A stretch of DNA of 64,000 nucleotides from an uncultured Collinsella sp. Its GTDB lineage: Bacteria; Actinomycetota; Coriobacteriia; Coriobacteriales; Coriobacteriaceae. A program made the translations under genes and the position numbers. The stretch covers positions 233,666-297,665 of the forward strand of contig CATZLI010000001.1 in the NCBI GenBank assembly GCA_958421275.1. The letters are read 5' to 3'. The notes beneath the pieces are model-generated. The model was not told the DNA's origin. It saw only the letters and a list, made by a program, of their open reading frames with translations, and did not search any database. Positions 18,132 through 27,742 of the stretch are shown here, piece by piece. How positions within the stretch are numbered: the first letter of the stretch is position 1; every line of letters begins with the position of its first letter.

Positions 18132-18653
18132 TTGGTTATCTTGGGTATCGACCCCGGTTTGGCCCATACGGGCTGGGGGATTATCGAGGAGCGGCGTGGC
18201 GAGGTTCGTTGCCGTGCCTACGGTTGCATCGAGACCAGCGCGGGCAGCCCGCTCGCGGTGCGCCTGTCTCACATTGCCCGCGACCTCAAGGATATCGTCG
18301 AACGCTATCGCCCCGATACCGCTGCTATCGAGAGCATCTACTTTGGCGCTAACGTCCGCTCGGCCATCCCAACGGCGCATGCCCGCGGTGCCGCGCTCGT
18401 GGCGCTTTCGGAGTGCGCGCTCGAGATTGGCGAATACACGCCCATGCAGATCAAGCAGGCCGTGGTGGGCACGGGCGCTGCAGATAAGCGGCAGGTTGCC
18501 TACATGGTGCGCACGCTCACACAGCTCGATCACGACCCTCATCCAGACCATGCCGCCGATGCCCTGGCTTGCGCCATCTGTCACGTTAACCTAAGCCGCA
18601 CCCGGGTGCTTACCGGCGGCGAGTTCTATCAACAGAGAGGAACCGGATACTGA
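18132..18653 (+). CDS. ruvC: Holliday junction endonuclease RuvC
   Basis: RuvC resolves Holliday junctions together with RuvAB. The protein of 173 residues carries the acidic active-site positions in LGIDPGLAHTGWG (D7), IESIYFGANVRSA and HPDHAADALACAICH. The open frame begins earlier, but GGGAGG at 18121 precedes a TTG at 18132 by the proper distance, giving MVILGIDPG, the normal RuvC N-terminus. Its stop overlaps the ruvA start by one base (TGATG). Confidence 0.93.
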   Translation: MVILGIDPGLAHTGWGIIEERRGEVRCRAYGCIETSAGSPLAVRLSHIARDLKDIVERYRPDTAAIESIYFGANVRSAIPTAHARGAALVALSECALEIGEYTPMQIKQAVVGTGAADKRQVAYMVRTLTQLDHDPHPDHAADALACAICHVNLSRTRVLTGGEFYQQRGTGY

Positions 18654-19273
18654 TGATCTCCCAGCTCCATGGAACGCTTGTCGAGGCCACGATGAGCTCG
18701 GCCGTCGTCGATGTATCGGGCGTGGGCTTTGAGCTCGGTATTTCGGGCAGCACTGCCGCCACGCTGCCCACGCCCGGCGGCGAGATTCGCCTCTATACCC
18801 GTATGCAGGTGCGTGAGGACGCCATGACGCTCTTTGGCTTTGCCTCCAAGGACGAGCGCACGATGTTCGATCGGCTCGTTTCTGTCTCGGGCGTCGGTCC
18901 GCGCCTGGCGCTTGCCGTGCTCTCCACCTATACCGTGGGGCAGCTGTATTCCCTGGTGATGGCCGAGGACGACAAGGGCATGGCCAAGGTGCCCGGTGTG
19001 GGCAAAAAGACGGCGCAGCGCCTCATCTTGGAGCTCAAGAGTACCTTTGCCAAGGACAAGGGCTTTGTTCCGGTCGACGTAATTCCCGGTCAGGTTGCGA
19101 TGCCGGTCCCCGCCGCCGTTCCCTCGGCGATCGATGATGCCCGCGCGGCGCTCCTTTCCATGGGCTTTAGCCCGCAGGAGACCGAGGTTGCCCTGAGCGG
19201 GTATGATGGGCAGGACATGCGTGTCGAGGATCTGCTCGGCGCGGCGCTTAAGCGACTCGGAATGGATGCGTGA
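18653..19273 (+). CDS. ruvA: Holliday junction branch migration subunit RuvA
   Basis: The 206-residue protein is the DNA-binding RuvA tetramer subunit. It starts [30 protein letters not shown], has the OB fold, two helix-hairpin-helix segments ([14 protein letters not shown] and [16 protein letters not shown]) and a C-terminal domain ([13 protein letters not shown]) that contacts RuvB. It overlaps ruvC and ruvB by one base each, so the three proteins are translationally coupled. Confidence 0.95.
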   Translation: MISQLHGTLVEATMSSAVVDVSGVGFELGISGSTAATLPTPGGEIRLYTRMQVREDAMTLFGFASKDERTMFDRLVSVSGVGPRLALAVLSTYTVGQLYSLVMAEDDKGMAKVPGVGKKTAQRLILELKSTFAKDKGFVPVDVIPGQVAMPVPAAVPSAIDDARAALLSMGFSPQETEVALSGYDGQDMRVEDLLGAALKRLGMDA

Positions 19274-20340
19274 TGTGGGAAGCCGATGACTCTCAGGACC
19301 TGTGGGCGACGCCCGGCAGCTCGCCGGCGGCATCCATGGCGCACGGTGAGCGCATGGTGGGCTCGGAACTGACACCCGAAGACCTCGATGTCGACCGTAC
19401 CCTGCGTCCCCAGCGCCTAGACGACTACTGCGGTCAGGAGCATATCAAACAGAGCCTGCGCGTGCTGATCGAGGCGGCACAGAGCCGTGGCGAGACGCTC
19501 GACCACGTGATCTTCTCGGGCCCTCCGGGTCTGGGCAAGACCACGCTGGCCACGGTTATCGCCAACGAGCTGGGCGCTCAGATCAAGACGACGAGCGGCC
19601 CGGCCATCGCGCGTACCGGCGACCTGGCGGCTATCCTTACCAACTTGCAGCCGGGTGACGTGCTGTTTATCGACGAGATCCACCGCCTTAACCGCTCGGT
19701 CGAGGAAGTCCTGTATCCCGCTATGGAGGACTTTGCGCTCGATATCGTGATCGGCAAGGGTCCGGCTGCGCGCTCGATTCGCCTGGATATCCCTAAGTTT
19801 ACGCTGGTGGCGGCCACGACCCGTTCGGGCATGCTCACGGGCCCGCTGCGCGATCGCTTTGGCATCTCGTATCGCCTGGACTACTACACGGTCGAGGAGC
19901 TCGCCCAGATCGTGACGCGCTCGGCGACCATCCTGGGCGTGACGATCGACCATCCGAGCGCGCTCGAGATCGGCTCGCGCTCGCGCGGTACGCCGCGCCT
20001 CGCAAACCGTCTGCTCAAGCGTGTGCGCGACTATGCACAGGTACGCGGTAACGGGCCTATTGAGCTTGATATCTGCCGTCAGGCGCTCGAGTTCTTCGAG
20101 ATTGATGAGCTTGGTCTGGACTGGATGGACATTCGCATCTTGGAGACGCTTGCCAAGACGTTCTCCGGTCGTGCCGTGGGCCTGACGACCCTTGCCAGCG
20201 CGGTGGGCGAGGACCCGGGTACGCTCGAGGATGTCTATGAGCCCTATCTGCTGCAGTGCGGCTTGATGATTCGCACGCCCCAGGGCCGCCAGGCAACGCT
20301 TCGCACCTTTGAACACTTGGGCATCGAGCCATCCGTTTAG
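19273..20340 (+). CDS. ruvB: Holliday junction branch migration helicase RuvB
   Basis: The AAA+ motor of branch migration, 355 residues. Walker [12 protein letters not shown] (about 79-89), Walker [12 protein letters not shown], sensor 1 AATTRSG, and the C-terminal winged helix ending FEHLGIE are all present. The ATG at 19273 overlaps the ruvA stop; a GTG one codon earlier is an alternative. The gene is followed by about 150 bases before fhs. Confidence 0.96.
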   Translation: MWEADDSQDLWATPGSSPAASMAHGERMVGSELTPEDLDVDRTLRPQRLDDYCGQEHIKQSLRVLIEAAQSRGETLDHVIFSGPPGLGKTTLATVIANELGAQIKTTSGPAIARTGDLAAILTNLQPGDVLFIDEIHRLNRSVEEVLYPAMEDFALDIVIGKGPAARSIRLDIPKFTLVAATTRSGMLTGPLRDRFGISYRLDYYTVEELAQIVTRSATILGVTIDHPSALEIGSRSRGTPRLANRLLKRVRDYAQVRGNGPIELDICRQALEFFEIDELGLDWMDIRILETLAKTFSGRAVGLTTLASAVGEDPGTLEDVYEPYLLQCGLMIRTPQGRQATLRTFEHLGIEPSV

Positions 20341-20418
20341 AGACGGGTTTGTTTTGGCTGGTCTGTAGGCTATCGCTGAGCATTGGATAAACATATCGCC
20401 ATTCATCGGTTACGGGTG

Positions 20419-20446
20419 TTTTACTATTGCGCGCCCGTGCTATGCT
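20419..20446 (+). promoter_or_regulatory. Candidate promoter of fhs
   Basis: An extended -10 TGCTATGCT (20438-20446) lies 41 bases upstream of the fhs start, with a T-rich poor -35 (TTTTAC, 20419-20424). Confidence 0.45.
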
Positions 20447-20486
20447 GAATTGGTCTTTTTCTCATCCGGTAACGAAAGGACCGCCC

Positions 20487-22154
20487 ATGCCTACTGACAT
20501 CGAAATCGCACGTTCCGTCACGCCGCTGCCCATTACCGAGGTGGCTAAGAACGCCGGCGTCGACGTAAAGCACCTGATTCCGTATGGCTTCGACAAGGCT
20601 AAGGTTGACTATTCACTGCTCAACGAGCCGACCGACCACCAGGCCAAGCTCGTCCTCGTGACCGCCATCAACCCCACGCCCGCCGGCGAGGGCAAGACCA
20701 CCACGACCATCGGTCTGGCCGATGGCCTGCGCCGTCGCGGTGTCAAGAGCGCCGTGGCCCTGCGCGAGCCTTCGCTCGGTCCCGTCTTTGGCGTCAAGGG
20801 CGGCGCCGCCGGCGGCGGTTGGGCCCAGGTCATCCCCATGGAGGACATCAACCTGCACTTTACCGGTGACTTCCACGCTATCGGTGCCGCCAATAACCTG
20901 CTGGCCGCCATGCTCGACAACCATATTCAGCAAGGCAACCAGCTCGGTATCGACGTTAAGCGCATCACCTGGAAGCGCGTCGTCGACATGAACGACCGCC
21001 AGCTGCGCCATGTTATCGACGGCATTGGCGGCAAGGCCCAGGGCGTGCCGCGCGAGGATGGCTTCGACATTACTGTTGCCTCCGAGGTCATGGCGATCTT
21101 GTGCCTGTCCACGAGCATCAACGACCTTAAGGAGCGCTTGGGCGAGATCGTCGTCGGATACAGCTTTGCCGGCGAGCCCATCCGCGCGCGCGACCTCAAG
21201 GCTCAGGGTGCCATGGCTGCGCTGCTTAAGGATGCGCTCAAGCCCAACCTGGTGCAGACGCTCGAGGGTACGCCCGCGTTTGTCCACGGCGGCCCCTTCG
21301 CCAACATCGCCCACGGCTGCAACTCCATCATGGCCACGCGCATGGCGATGCGCTTTGGCGATGTCGCCATTACCGAGGCAGGCTTTGGCGCCGATCTGGG
21401 TGCCGAGAAGTTCCTCGACATCAAGTGCCGCATGACGGGCGTTCGTCCCAGCGCCGTCGTGATTGTCGCCACCGCCCGTGCGCTTAAGTACAACGGCGGC
21501 GTTGCCAAGGCCGATCTTAACGACGAGAACCTCGATGCCCTCAAGGCCGGCATGCCCAACCTGCTGCGCCACGTTGACAATATCCAGAGCGTCTATGGTC
21601 TTCCCTGTGTGGTCGCCATCAACCGCTTCCCGACGGACACCGAGGCCGAGCTTGAGCTCATCGAGTCCGAGTGCCAGAAGCTCGGCGTTAACGTTAAGCT
21701 GTCCGAGGTTTGGGCCAAGGGCGGCGAGGGCGCGCTCGAGCTGGCCGATGAGGTCATGCGCCTGATTGAGCAGCCGAGCGAGCTCAAGTTTGCCTACGAG
21801 GACGGTGCCGATGTGGCCGACGCCCTCGAGGCCGTCGCCACCAAGGTTTACCGCGCCGATGGTGTCGACTTTACGCCGGCTGCCAAGCGCCAGCTCGCCG
21901 AGCTGCGCGAGAACGGCTTTGGCAACCTGCCGGTGTGCGTCGCCAAGACCCAGTACAGCTTTAGCGACAACGCCAAGGCCCTGGGTGCTCCCGAGAACTT
22001 CCGCATCACCGTGCGCGAGCTTAAGGTTTCCGCCGGTGCCCACTTTGTGGTCGCGCTGACCGGCAGCGTCCTGACCATGCCGGGCCTGCCCAAGGTTCCC
22101 GCGGCAGAGAACATCGACGTCGACAACGACGGCAACATCACCGGCCTGTTCTAA
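20487..22154 (+). CDS. fhs: Formate--tetrahydrofolate ligase
   Basis: This 555-residue cytoplasmic enzyme makes 10-formyl-THF from formate, THF and ATP. Characteristic segments are the P-loop region [36 protein letters not shown], the folate region [17 protein letters not shown], and [20 protein letters not shown] places the start at 20487 (MPTDIEIA) rather than at the beginning of the open frame. It complements the fchA-folD pair at 30.8-32.3 kb in the one-carbon pathway. A strong terminator follows. Confidence 0.96.
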   Translation: MPTDIEIARSVTPLPITEVAKNAGVDVKHLIPYGFDKAKVDYSLLNEPTDHQAKLVLVTAINPTPAGEGKTTTTIGLADGLRRRGVKSAVALREPSLGPVFGVKGGAAGGGWAQVIPMEDINLHFTGDFHAIGAANNLLAAMLDNHIQQGNQLGIDVKRITWKRVVDMNDRQLRHVIDGIGGKAQGVPREDGFDITVASEVMAILCLSTSINDLKERLGEIVVGYSFAGEPIRARDLKAQGAMAALLKDALKPNLVQTLEGTPAFVHGGPFANIAHGCNSIMATRMAMRFGDVAITEAGFGADLGAEKFLDIKCRMTGVRPSAVVIVATARALKYNGGVAKADLNDENLDALKAGMPNLLRHVDNIQSVYGLPCVVAINRFPTDTEAELELIESECQKLGVNVKLSEVWAKGGEGALELADEVMRLIEQPSELKFAYEDGADVADALEAVATKVYRADGVDFTPAAKRQLAELRENGFGNLPVCVAKTQYSFSDNAKALGAPENFRITVRELKVSAGAHFVVALTGSVLTMPGLPKVPAAENIDVDNDGNITGLF

Positions 22155-22179
22155 GCCTGCTGCTCATAGCCGCTTGCCC

Positions 22180-22216
22180 GCCCCGCCGCGCCCCATGGCC
22201 CGGCGGGGCTTTTGTT
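22180..22216 (+). terminator. Rho-independent terminator of fhs
   Basis: GCCCCGCCG (22180-22188) pairs with CGGCGGGGC (22201-22209), followed by TTTTGTTTT. Confidence 0.85.
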
Positions 22217-22218
22217 TT

Positions 22219-22455
22219 CTATCCGCGCTGAAGGCCGAAGAGTTTGGCGTTGCGCTCGGCGACCATCATGTCGATATCGGCGATTTCCATCTCGCCGTCA
22301 ATGTAGGGCTGGTAGGTGCCGTACGGGTCGCCTGCCCCCAAGCTGCAGCTGCCGCAGTTATCGCAGCTGCCGTTGCCGCAGCCCGCGAGTGCCAGCTTGA
22401 TGATTTCTTCACGTTCGGCGCGCGTTGTGTCTTTGATGAGCTTGCTTTTTGCCAT
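22219..22455 (-). CDS. Small cysteine-rich protein of unknown function
   Basis: From the ATG at 22455 the product has 78 residues (MAKSKLIKD...KLFGLQRG). A charged N-terminal helix leads to a cysteine cluster CGNGSCDNCGSCS (26-38, pattern C-x4-C-x2-C-x2-C), followed by an acidic tail. The cluster could bind zinc or an iron-sulphur centre, but no family is recognised. The longer frame that runs upstream lacks a ribosome site and overlaps the opposite gene's leader. Confidence 0.65.
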   Translation of the reverse strand: MAKSKLIKDTTRAEREEIIKLALAGCGNGSCDNCGSCSLGAGDPYGTYQPYIDGEMEIADIDMMVAERNAKLFGLQRG

Positions 22456-22592
22456 GACGTTTCTCGATTCGCTTGTAACCGTCGGCCGCGCATGTCTTGT
22501 AGATACCGACGGCCTTTGCCCATCATAGGCTTTTGCGCGGGTAGAATGCATGGATAACTTGATGCTTACAGGCGACGGAAAGGAAACGTTGC

Positions 22593-23579
22593 ATGGACCA
22601 GGACAAGACGACCGTGATGGGCGGATATGGCTCCGCACAGGCTGGCGGCAGCGCCGATGCGACCCGCATCGTGTCGAACCCCGGCAATGCTGCTCCCGAT
22701 GCGACGCAGGCGTCTGCCGAACCCACACGGGTTATGGGCTATGGCGATACACCACGGGATCCGTTTGATTATGCACCGCAGGACCCGTATGGCAATGCGG
22801 CTCCGGACCCGTATGGCAATGCGGTGGCAGATGCCTATAACAACCTGCCGCAAAATCCCATTCCGCAGCCTCAGCAGACGACGTATATGCCGCGCACGGT
22901 GCAGGCCCAGCCTCGTTATGAATCGCGCGATCCGTATGCGCGCCAGCCCTATCGCGAGTATCCCAAGTCGATTCCGCAGTATGGTGAGGACGAGGAAGAG
23001 GCTCCGTCGCGTTCGTCGAGCGTTATCAAGAAGATCCTCATTGTGCTGGCGATCTTTTTTGCGCTGTCGGTTGTGTTTGCCATCGTTTCGGGCATGCTCA
23101 ACAAGCGAGGGAGTTCAACGGCCGATACCACTGCCGAGCAAACCGAGTCTGCCCCGTCTAGCACCGTCGATCTGGGCGATATCCCGGGGCAGTACTGGTC
23201 TAATGCCAAAAAGCTCCTCAAGTCACGCGGGGCTGATCTTTCGAATGCTGTGATTCTGACTGACGACGGCTCGACGCCCGTCGTCGATGCCAACTGGGTT
23301 GTTACTTCTGCCTACTATAACGACAACGGTAACCTCGAAATTCAACTCACGCACAAGAACGGCTCGGGCAACTCGTCCGACGGCCAAAGCGGCACCGACG
23401 ATTCGAGCTCCAACATGCTGGAGGACCTGAGCAACAAGGCACAGGAGTTGGGAGACAAGGCGCAAGAGCTGGGCGATACGGCGCAAAACCTCGGCGATAC
23501 TGCTCAGAATCTGGGCGATATGGCTACCAATGCCTGGGACGCGCTGCAAAACGGTATTTCGGGCGCACAGGAAAACTAG
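22593..23579 (+). CDS. Single-pass membrane protein with heptad C-terminus, unknown function
   Basis: The 328-residue protein has a Pro/Gln/Asn/Tyr-rich cytoplasmic N-terminus (1-145, with DPYGNA repeats), a transmembrane helix near 146-166 (IKKILIVLAIFFALSVVFAI) and an extracellular part. The last segment contains four seven-residue repeats of the type AQELGDK/AQNLGDT (about 283-312), typical of an apolipoprotein-like amphipathic helix. No catalytic motif is seen. GACGGAAAGG precedes the ATG. It resembles the membrane-anchored DUF-type proteins often found in coriobacteria. Confidence 0.75.
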   Translation: MDQDKTTVMGGYGSAQAGGSADATRIVSNPGNAAPDATQASAEPTRVMGYGDTPRDPFDYAPQDPYGNAAPDPYGNAVADAYNNLPQNPIPQPQQTTYMPRTVQAQPRYESRDPYARQPYREYPKSIPQYGEDEEEAPSRSSSVIKKILIVLAIFFALSVVFAIVSGMLNKRGSSTADTTAEQTESAPSSTVDLGDIPGQYWSNAKKLLKSRGADLSNAVILTDDGSTPVVDANWVVTSAYYNDNGNLEIQLTHKNGSGNSSDGQSGTDDSSSNMLEDLSNKAQELGDKAQELGDTAQNLGDTAQNLGDMATNAWDALQNGISGAQEN

Positions 23580-23592
23580 CGGCTGAGTGGGG

Positions 23593-24774
23593 CTACAACT
23601 GTTCGGCCGGACGCTCGGGCGAGCTAAAGCCGGAGTCAAACGTGACGACGCATGATGCATCGGGCCTGCGCTCGTGCACGATATGCGTCACGCGTTCCAA
23701 CAGCTCGTCGTCGGAGATGTGAAAGTCGTCGGGACGCACCAGGTCAAATGACACAAGGTCATCGTGTTCGTGCAAGTCGTGGATGGAAAGCGCGGGGTCG
23801 ATCTGCGCTACGCCGCGCTTGACCCAGCCGCGTAGATCGTCACCGGTTGTTGCAATGGGGTCGCAGTGCAGCGTGATGGCGATGCCCATCTGGCGTTTGA
23901 TGTCGTGTTCGATGGTGTCCAGAATCTCGTGGTGTTCAAAGGCATCGCCCTCGCCGGACATTTCGACGTGTGCGCTGGCAAACTGACGGCCGGGGCCGTA
24001 GTCGTGCACCATGAGGTCGTGCGTGCCCAGGACCTGGGGGTACGACATGATCCTGTCACGGATTTCCTGGACGAGCTTGGGGTCGGGCGCTTGCCCCAAC
24101 AGCGGGCTGATGGCGTCGCGCACCAGGCCCATGCCGCTGATGCAGATGAAGATGCCCACGCCCAGGCCTGCCCAGCCGTCGAGATCAAAGCCGGTCGCTT
24201 GCGAAATAAGCGCCGCTGCCAAGACCGAGCCCGAGGTGATGACGTCATTCTTGGAGTCCTGTGCCGTGGCGATGAGCGTCTCCGAGTCGATGCGATCACC
24301 CAACGTGTGGTTGAACGCGGCCATCCAGAGCTTAACGAGCATGGACATAGCCAGTGCCGCAAGGGAAACGAGCGTGTAAGCGGTGGGGGAGGGCTTGATG
24401 ATCTTGGTAACGGACTCGAGCACCAGATTGATGCCGACAGCACAAACGAGGACGGCGACAACCAGACCGGCGAGGTATTCGTAGCGGCCGTGGCCATAGG
24501 GGTGACCTTCGTCAGCCGGGCGACTGGCAAGTCGGAATCCGAGCAGGCTCACAATGTTGCTCGACGCATCGGAGAGGTTGTTGAAGGCGTCGGCGATAAG
24601 CGAGACGGAGCCGGCGAGCAGGCCCGCGATGCCCTTGGCTAGGCACAGGGCAATGTTGAGGCCAATGCAAATGAGGCTTGCGACAAAGCCCGCGTTGGTG
24701 CGACAAGTTGTATCGACCGGCTCGTCCTCGCTGCCGGGAACAAGCATATGTACCAGCCGATTTACAAATAGCAT
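23593..24774 (-). CDS. Cation diffusion facilitator, manganese-type metal-site motif
   Basis: The 393-residue protein has six membrane segments and a C-terminal cytoplasmic domain, the CDF layout. Membrane-site residues are N65-x3-D69 (NNLSD) in TM2 and D-x3-D (DSKND) in TM5, plus the HPYGHGRYEYLAG loop. Zinc exporters usually have HxxxD at these places, while N/DxxxD plus DxxxD is associated with manganese exporters, so Mn(II) efflux is my preferred reading. GAGGA lies 8 bases upstream of the ATG at 24774. An upstream ATG 8 codons earlier is possible. Confidence 0.88.
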   Translation of the reverse strand: MLFVNRLVHMLVPGSEDEPVDTTCRTNAGFVASLICIGLNIALCLAKGIAGLLAGSVSLIADAFNNLSDASSNIVSLLGFRLASRPADEGHPYGHGRYEYLAGLVVAVLVCAVGINLVLESVTKIIKPSPTAYTLVSLAALAMSMLVKLWMAAFNHTLGDRIDSETLIATAQDSKNDVITSGSVLAAALISQATGFDLDGWAGLGVGIFICISGMGLVRDAISPLLGQAPDPKLVQEIRDRIMSYPQVLGTHDLMVHDYGPGRQFASAHVEMSGEGDAFEHHEILDTIEHDIKRQMGIAITLHCDPIATTGDDLRGWVKRGVAQIDPALSIHDLHEHDDLVSFDLVRPDDFHISDDELLERVTHIVHERRPDASCVVTFDSGFSSPERPAEQL

Positions 24775-24991
24775 GGCGATCGTCCTCACAATCATGGTTA
24801 AGGAGATAGTGTAGCTCGCATGGGCGCGCCGTGCGCCGATGCTCAGAAAATGCAGTAATGGTCTGCTGGAGCTAACGAGCGGCCCTTCTTGTCCGACCAG
24901 GTGCTCCATTTTGGGCCACATGGGTATGGGCATGTGCCTGCCTACCCGACATACTTAATGTCGACAGCCCTGCGCAAAGGAGGACGTATCC

Positions 24992-26329
24992 ATGGACGAG
25001 ATGTTTGCCATTAAATGCCAAAACTGCGGCGGCCCTATGTACTCGCACCAGGCTAAACGAAGCTTTGAGTGCGCCTATTGCGGCACGGTCATCCCGTGGC
25101 AGGCCGATGCGGGGGAGCCCAAGAGCGCCCTGGGCATTCGCCATACGCCGCTGACGGTTGTCGATGGACTGCTTAAGCTCACCCACGTGTCGCAGCTCGA
25201 GCGCCCGGTAGACCCCGACTGGTATTTCTTTAATTCGCACTGGCGCAATCAGTCGGTTCTGGAGCATCTGCTGTGGGAAGACCGCGGCACGGCGCAGGAG
25301 TTCCAAGAGGCAGCGCACGTGAGCATTCCCTGTCCCTTCTGCGGTGCGTCCTTTGAGGGGTCATCGACCCAGCGCGTGTTTGAGTGCCCATCCTGCGGAA
25401 ATAAGATCGGCGTCGCCGACCTTCTCAAGCCCGGCACGTTTAGCAAGTGCTTGACTATGGGCGTGGGTGCCGAGTACGTGCCTGAGCAGGGTATTCCTTG
25501 CGAGATAACGCCGCAGCAGGCGCGTGCCAACGCGCTGCAGCTGGTGCGCCAGTACCCCGACGCCTTTGCCGGGCACGACGTGGAAGACGCGATTCAAAAT
25601 GACATGATGCTCTTCTACTTCCCCATGGCGCTCGCGGACCTGCGCATGATGGCGTCCTTCCCGGGCAAGGGGCTGAGCAAGGAGACCCTGGTGTACTACG
25701 AGGTGCTCGACTGGGCGTATCCGCGGGCAAACTACCTGGACGTTCGCCTTATGGGCATTCTGGAGCCATGGGACTTTGCCAAGGTTGGGCCGTTTGACCC
25801 GGCCATGCAGGAAGGCGACTTCCGCGTCGTCTCCGTCGATGCGTCTACCAAGGACCAAGTGGTCATTGATAAGCTGGCGCTCGACATTGCCGGCAACGAT
25901 GCCGAGGCGGTACTGGGGCTCAATAAAAAGAGCATCCGTGCCTGGGCGCGTAAGGCCCGCAAGCACAAGGATGGCCTGGTGATGGTGCCGGTCTACTTTG
26001 TCGATCGTCCGGCGTCGGATGGACGCGATGGCGAACAGGTGCGCATCGCCGTGAACGGCCAGACGGGCCGCGCGGCCGCGGTGGTGTTTAGCGACAAGCG
26101 CGAGACGCATGTGGTGGCACCGCTCAACCCGAGCCTACATCTGTCCGGAGAAAGCACCGTGCACGCCACGCCCATCGAGGTCAAATACGTTAAATCGCCC
26201 TTCCTATACCAGATCGTGCGTCGTGGAGACGGCGAACAGCCGCGTCAGGTGGCAGCGGTTGCCGAGGGTTCCTACCGAGAAGAAAAGCCCAAACGCAAGG
26301 GGCTGCTTGCAACGATCTTTGGGAAGTAG
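24992..26329 (+). CDS. Double zinc-ribbon protein, unknown function
   Basis: The 445-residue protein opens with a TFIIB-like zinc ribbon (CQNCGG at 11-16 and CAYCG at 30-34) and a second one near 113-140 (CPFCGASFEG and CPSCGNK). The rest, about 300 residues, has no motif I recognise and ends in a basic tail (KPKRKGLLATIFGK). No transmembrane segment is predicted, so it is probably cytoplasmic. Such zinc-ribbon proteins often accompany SPFH or PspA-like membrane-stress modules, but none is present beside it. AAAGGAGG precedes the start. Confidence 0.7.
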   Translation: MDEMFAIKCQNCGGPMYSHQAKRSFECAYCGTVIPWQADAGEPKSALGIRHTPLTVVDGLLKLTHVSQLERPVDPDWYFFNSHWRNQSVLEHLLWEDRGTAQEFQEAAHVSIPCPFCGASFEGSSTQRVFECPSCGNKIGVADLLKPGTFSKCLTMGVGAEYVPEQGIPCEITPQQARANALQLVRQYPDAFAGHDVEDAIQNDMMLFYFPMALADLRMMASFPGKGLSKETLVYYEVLDWAYPRANYLDVRLMGILEPWDFAKVGPFDPAMQEGDFRVVSVDASTKDQVVIDKLALDIAGNDAEAVLGLNKKSIRAWARKARKHKDGLVMVPVYFVDRPASDGRDGEQVRIAVNGQTGRAAAVVFSDKRETHVVAPLNPSLHLSGESTVHATPIEVKYVKSPFLYQIVRRGDGEQPRQVAAVAEGSYREEKPKRKGLLATIFGK

Positions 26330-26383
26330 GGGAACGGTACGGGACAGTGCGCAGTAGTGCGAGCTGTCCGTCGTGGTAGATCT

Positions 26384-26423
26384 AAATAAACGGTGGGACG
26401 GCTGCAAAAGAGCCGCCCCACCG
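26384..26423 (-). terminator. Intrinsic terminator for the leftward transcript
   Basis: A 13-base stem (26391-26403 with 26411-26423, one mismatch) is followed on the minus strand by TTTATTTA. It lies well after the ADP-ribosylglycohydrolase stop. Confidence 0.6.
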
Positions 26424-26503
26424 GGCAAAATCAAGGTGTGCCGCGGAACCCGCTCCTCAGTCGGTCAACTTTGGAAGCGCGGGCAACGCAGGTGCTAATG
26501 TCT

Positions 26504-26529
26504 AAAGGGCCGGGGCAACCGGCCCTTTT
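26504..26529. terminator. Bidirectional intrinsic terminator
   Basis: AAAGGGCCGG (26504-26513) pairs perfectly with CCGGCCCTTT (26519-26528) around a 5-base loop, giving a T run in both directions. It sits between the convergent zinc-ribbon and ADP-ribosylglycohydrolase genes. Confidence 0.8.
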
Positions 26530-26640
26530 CTGTGGCAGCGGGGATTCGAATACCAATACGGTGCACGGTCCCACGGTACTTTGCTCTGTGACGAACGGAC
26601 CCATGACGGCGCATTCTGTAATCATCATTTATGCGGTCCC

Positions 26641-27603
26641 TTAATCATTTGCGTTGACTGACATTGTCTTCGTTGAAGGCGTGTCCCAAAACAAACACTG
26701 CTCTATCAACTCTTTACCGCGCAGGGTATCGATCCACTCCTGCGGAATTGCGTCGATACCGTAGGCCGTGCCGGCGAGGGCGCCTGCGGCGGCTGCGGTG
26801 GTGTCGGTATCGTCGCCCAAGTTGACGGCGGCAAGCACGCAATCTTCGTAGCTGTTGGTGTTGACAAAGCACCAGCTGGCGGCCTTAAGCGTGTCGCGCA
26901 CGAAGCCGCTGGACCTGATTTCGTGCTCGGGCGCGCTTTTCAGCTGCAGCGCCCACGAGGGGAGCGCGCCGTTCATCACATCCCTCATCAGCTCGACAAA
27001 TATGACGCATGCATCGGTTGACGTTCTGTGGGCGTGCGTTATCGCAGAGACCCCGCTGATCTCTTCGTCTGTCGCATCGGTGAACGCCAGGGGCGCGATG
27101 CGCATGAGCGAGCCGTTGCCGTTGTCGCGCTCGCCGGAGCCTCCTTTGCCGGTGTGCAAGGCGCGGGCGGTCGTGCCGCCATAATCGAAAACGCCGTCGA
27201 TTGTATACTCGCCACGGGCAATCCAGCTTACGAACTTGTCGCGCATGTCTGCGGTGTCGATGTGCCCGAGCTCCCTAATCGAGTCACAGGTAGCAAGCGT
27301 CATGGACGTGTCATCGCTCCAGGTGCCGGCGGGCTGCCCATGCGTGCCGTAGCCGATCATGTCCGTGCATTTGAACGTGCCGCGGGGCCTAAACTCGTAA
27401 GGAACGCCCAGCGCGTCGCCGACGGCAAGTCCATAGATGCAGTCGCGTAGCGCTGGTTTCGACGTGTGCCCACGTTTCGTTGTAGGGGGCACTGGCGAGA
27501 TGAGCCGAAATCCCTCCGAATCGCTCTTGCGTCGTGTGGCCATGTCCTCGGCAGAACGCACTTTAGGTGCGCTTTCGGTGATGGCCTGATTGATGCCTGT
27601 CAT
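26641..27603 (-). CDS. ADP-ribosylglycohydrolase family protein
   Basis: The 320-residue enzyme removes ADP-ribose from proteins or small molecules. Metal-site motifs are GDALGVPYEF, WSDDTSMTLA (Asp pair for the first magnesium), GNGSLMRIAP and LGDDTDTTAAAAGALAG near the C-terminus. About 50 residues precede the conserved domain. AGAGGAG lies 7 bases before the ATG at 27603; the open frame extends 34 codons further but across a palindrome. It lies downstream of the hicAB pair on the same strand; whether they act together is unknown. Confidence 0.9.
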   Translation of the reverse strand: MTGINQAITESAPKVRSAEDMATRRKSDSEGFRLISPVPPTTKRGHTSKPALRDCIYGLAVGDALGVPYEFRPRGTFKCTDMIGYGTHGQPAGTWSDDTSMTLATCDSIRELGHIDTADMRDKFVSWIARGEYTIDGVFDYGGTTARALHTGKGGSGERDNGNGSLMRIAPLAFTDATDEEISGVSAITHAHRTSTDACVIFVELMRDVMNGALPSWALQLKSAPEHEIRSSGFVRDTLKAASWCFVNTNSYEDCVLAAVNLGDDTDTTAAAAGALAGTAYGIDAIPQEWIDTLRGKELIEQCLFWDTPSTKTMSVNAND

Positions 27604-27664
27604 GGAAAACTCCTCTTGCACTTCGGATTGGGGATGCGTGGCAATCAGCGGCAATATGTTCAGT

Positions 27665-27695
27665 TCGATTCGCGACGCAGTGCGTCGCGAATCGA
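27665..27695. repeat. 31-bp near-perfect palindrome upstream of ADP-ribosylglycohydrolase gene
   Basis: Fifteen base pairs on either side of G27680 are exactly complementary (core CGCGACGCA-G-TGCGTCGCG). The one-base centre and lack of a T run fit a protein-binding operator better than a terminator. It is 62-92 bases upstream of the ATG at 27603 and 48 bases downstream of hicB. Confidence 0.7.
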
Positions 27696-27742
27696 GAGAG
27701 CTCAATGGTCAATATGCCAAAATGGTATGCCTAGACGTCTCT

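Larger units (their letters stand above)
26330..26640. other. Intergenic region between convergent genes
   Basis: No gene is seen. It contains two hairpins listed separately that close the flanking convergent transcripts. A stretch at about 26530-26550 read on the minus strand resembles the 3' end of a tRNA, but the pairing arms are missing. Confidence 0.6.

Noticed and set aside
26530..26560. A sequence on the minus strand resembling the TTCGAATCC loop and 3' end of a tRNA
   Set aside because: The partner arms of the T stem and acceptor stem are missing, so it is not a tRNA gene. An attachment-site remnant cannot be excluded but has no other support.
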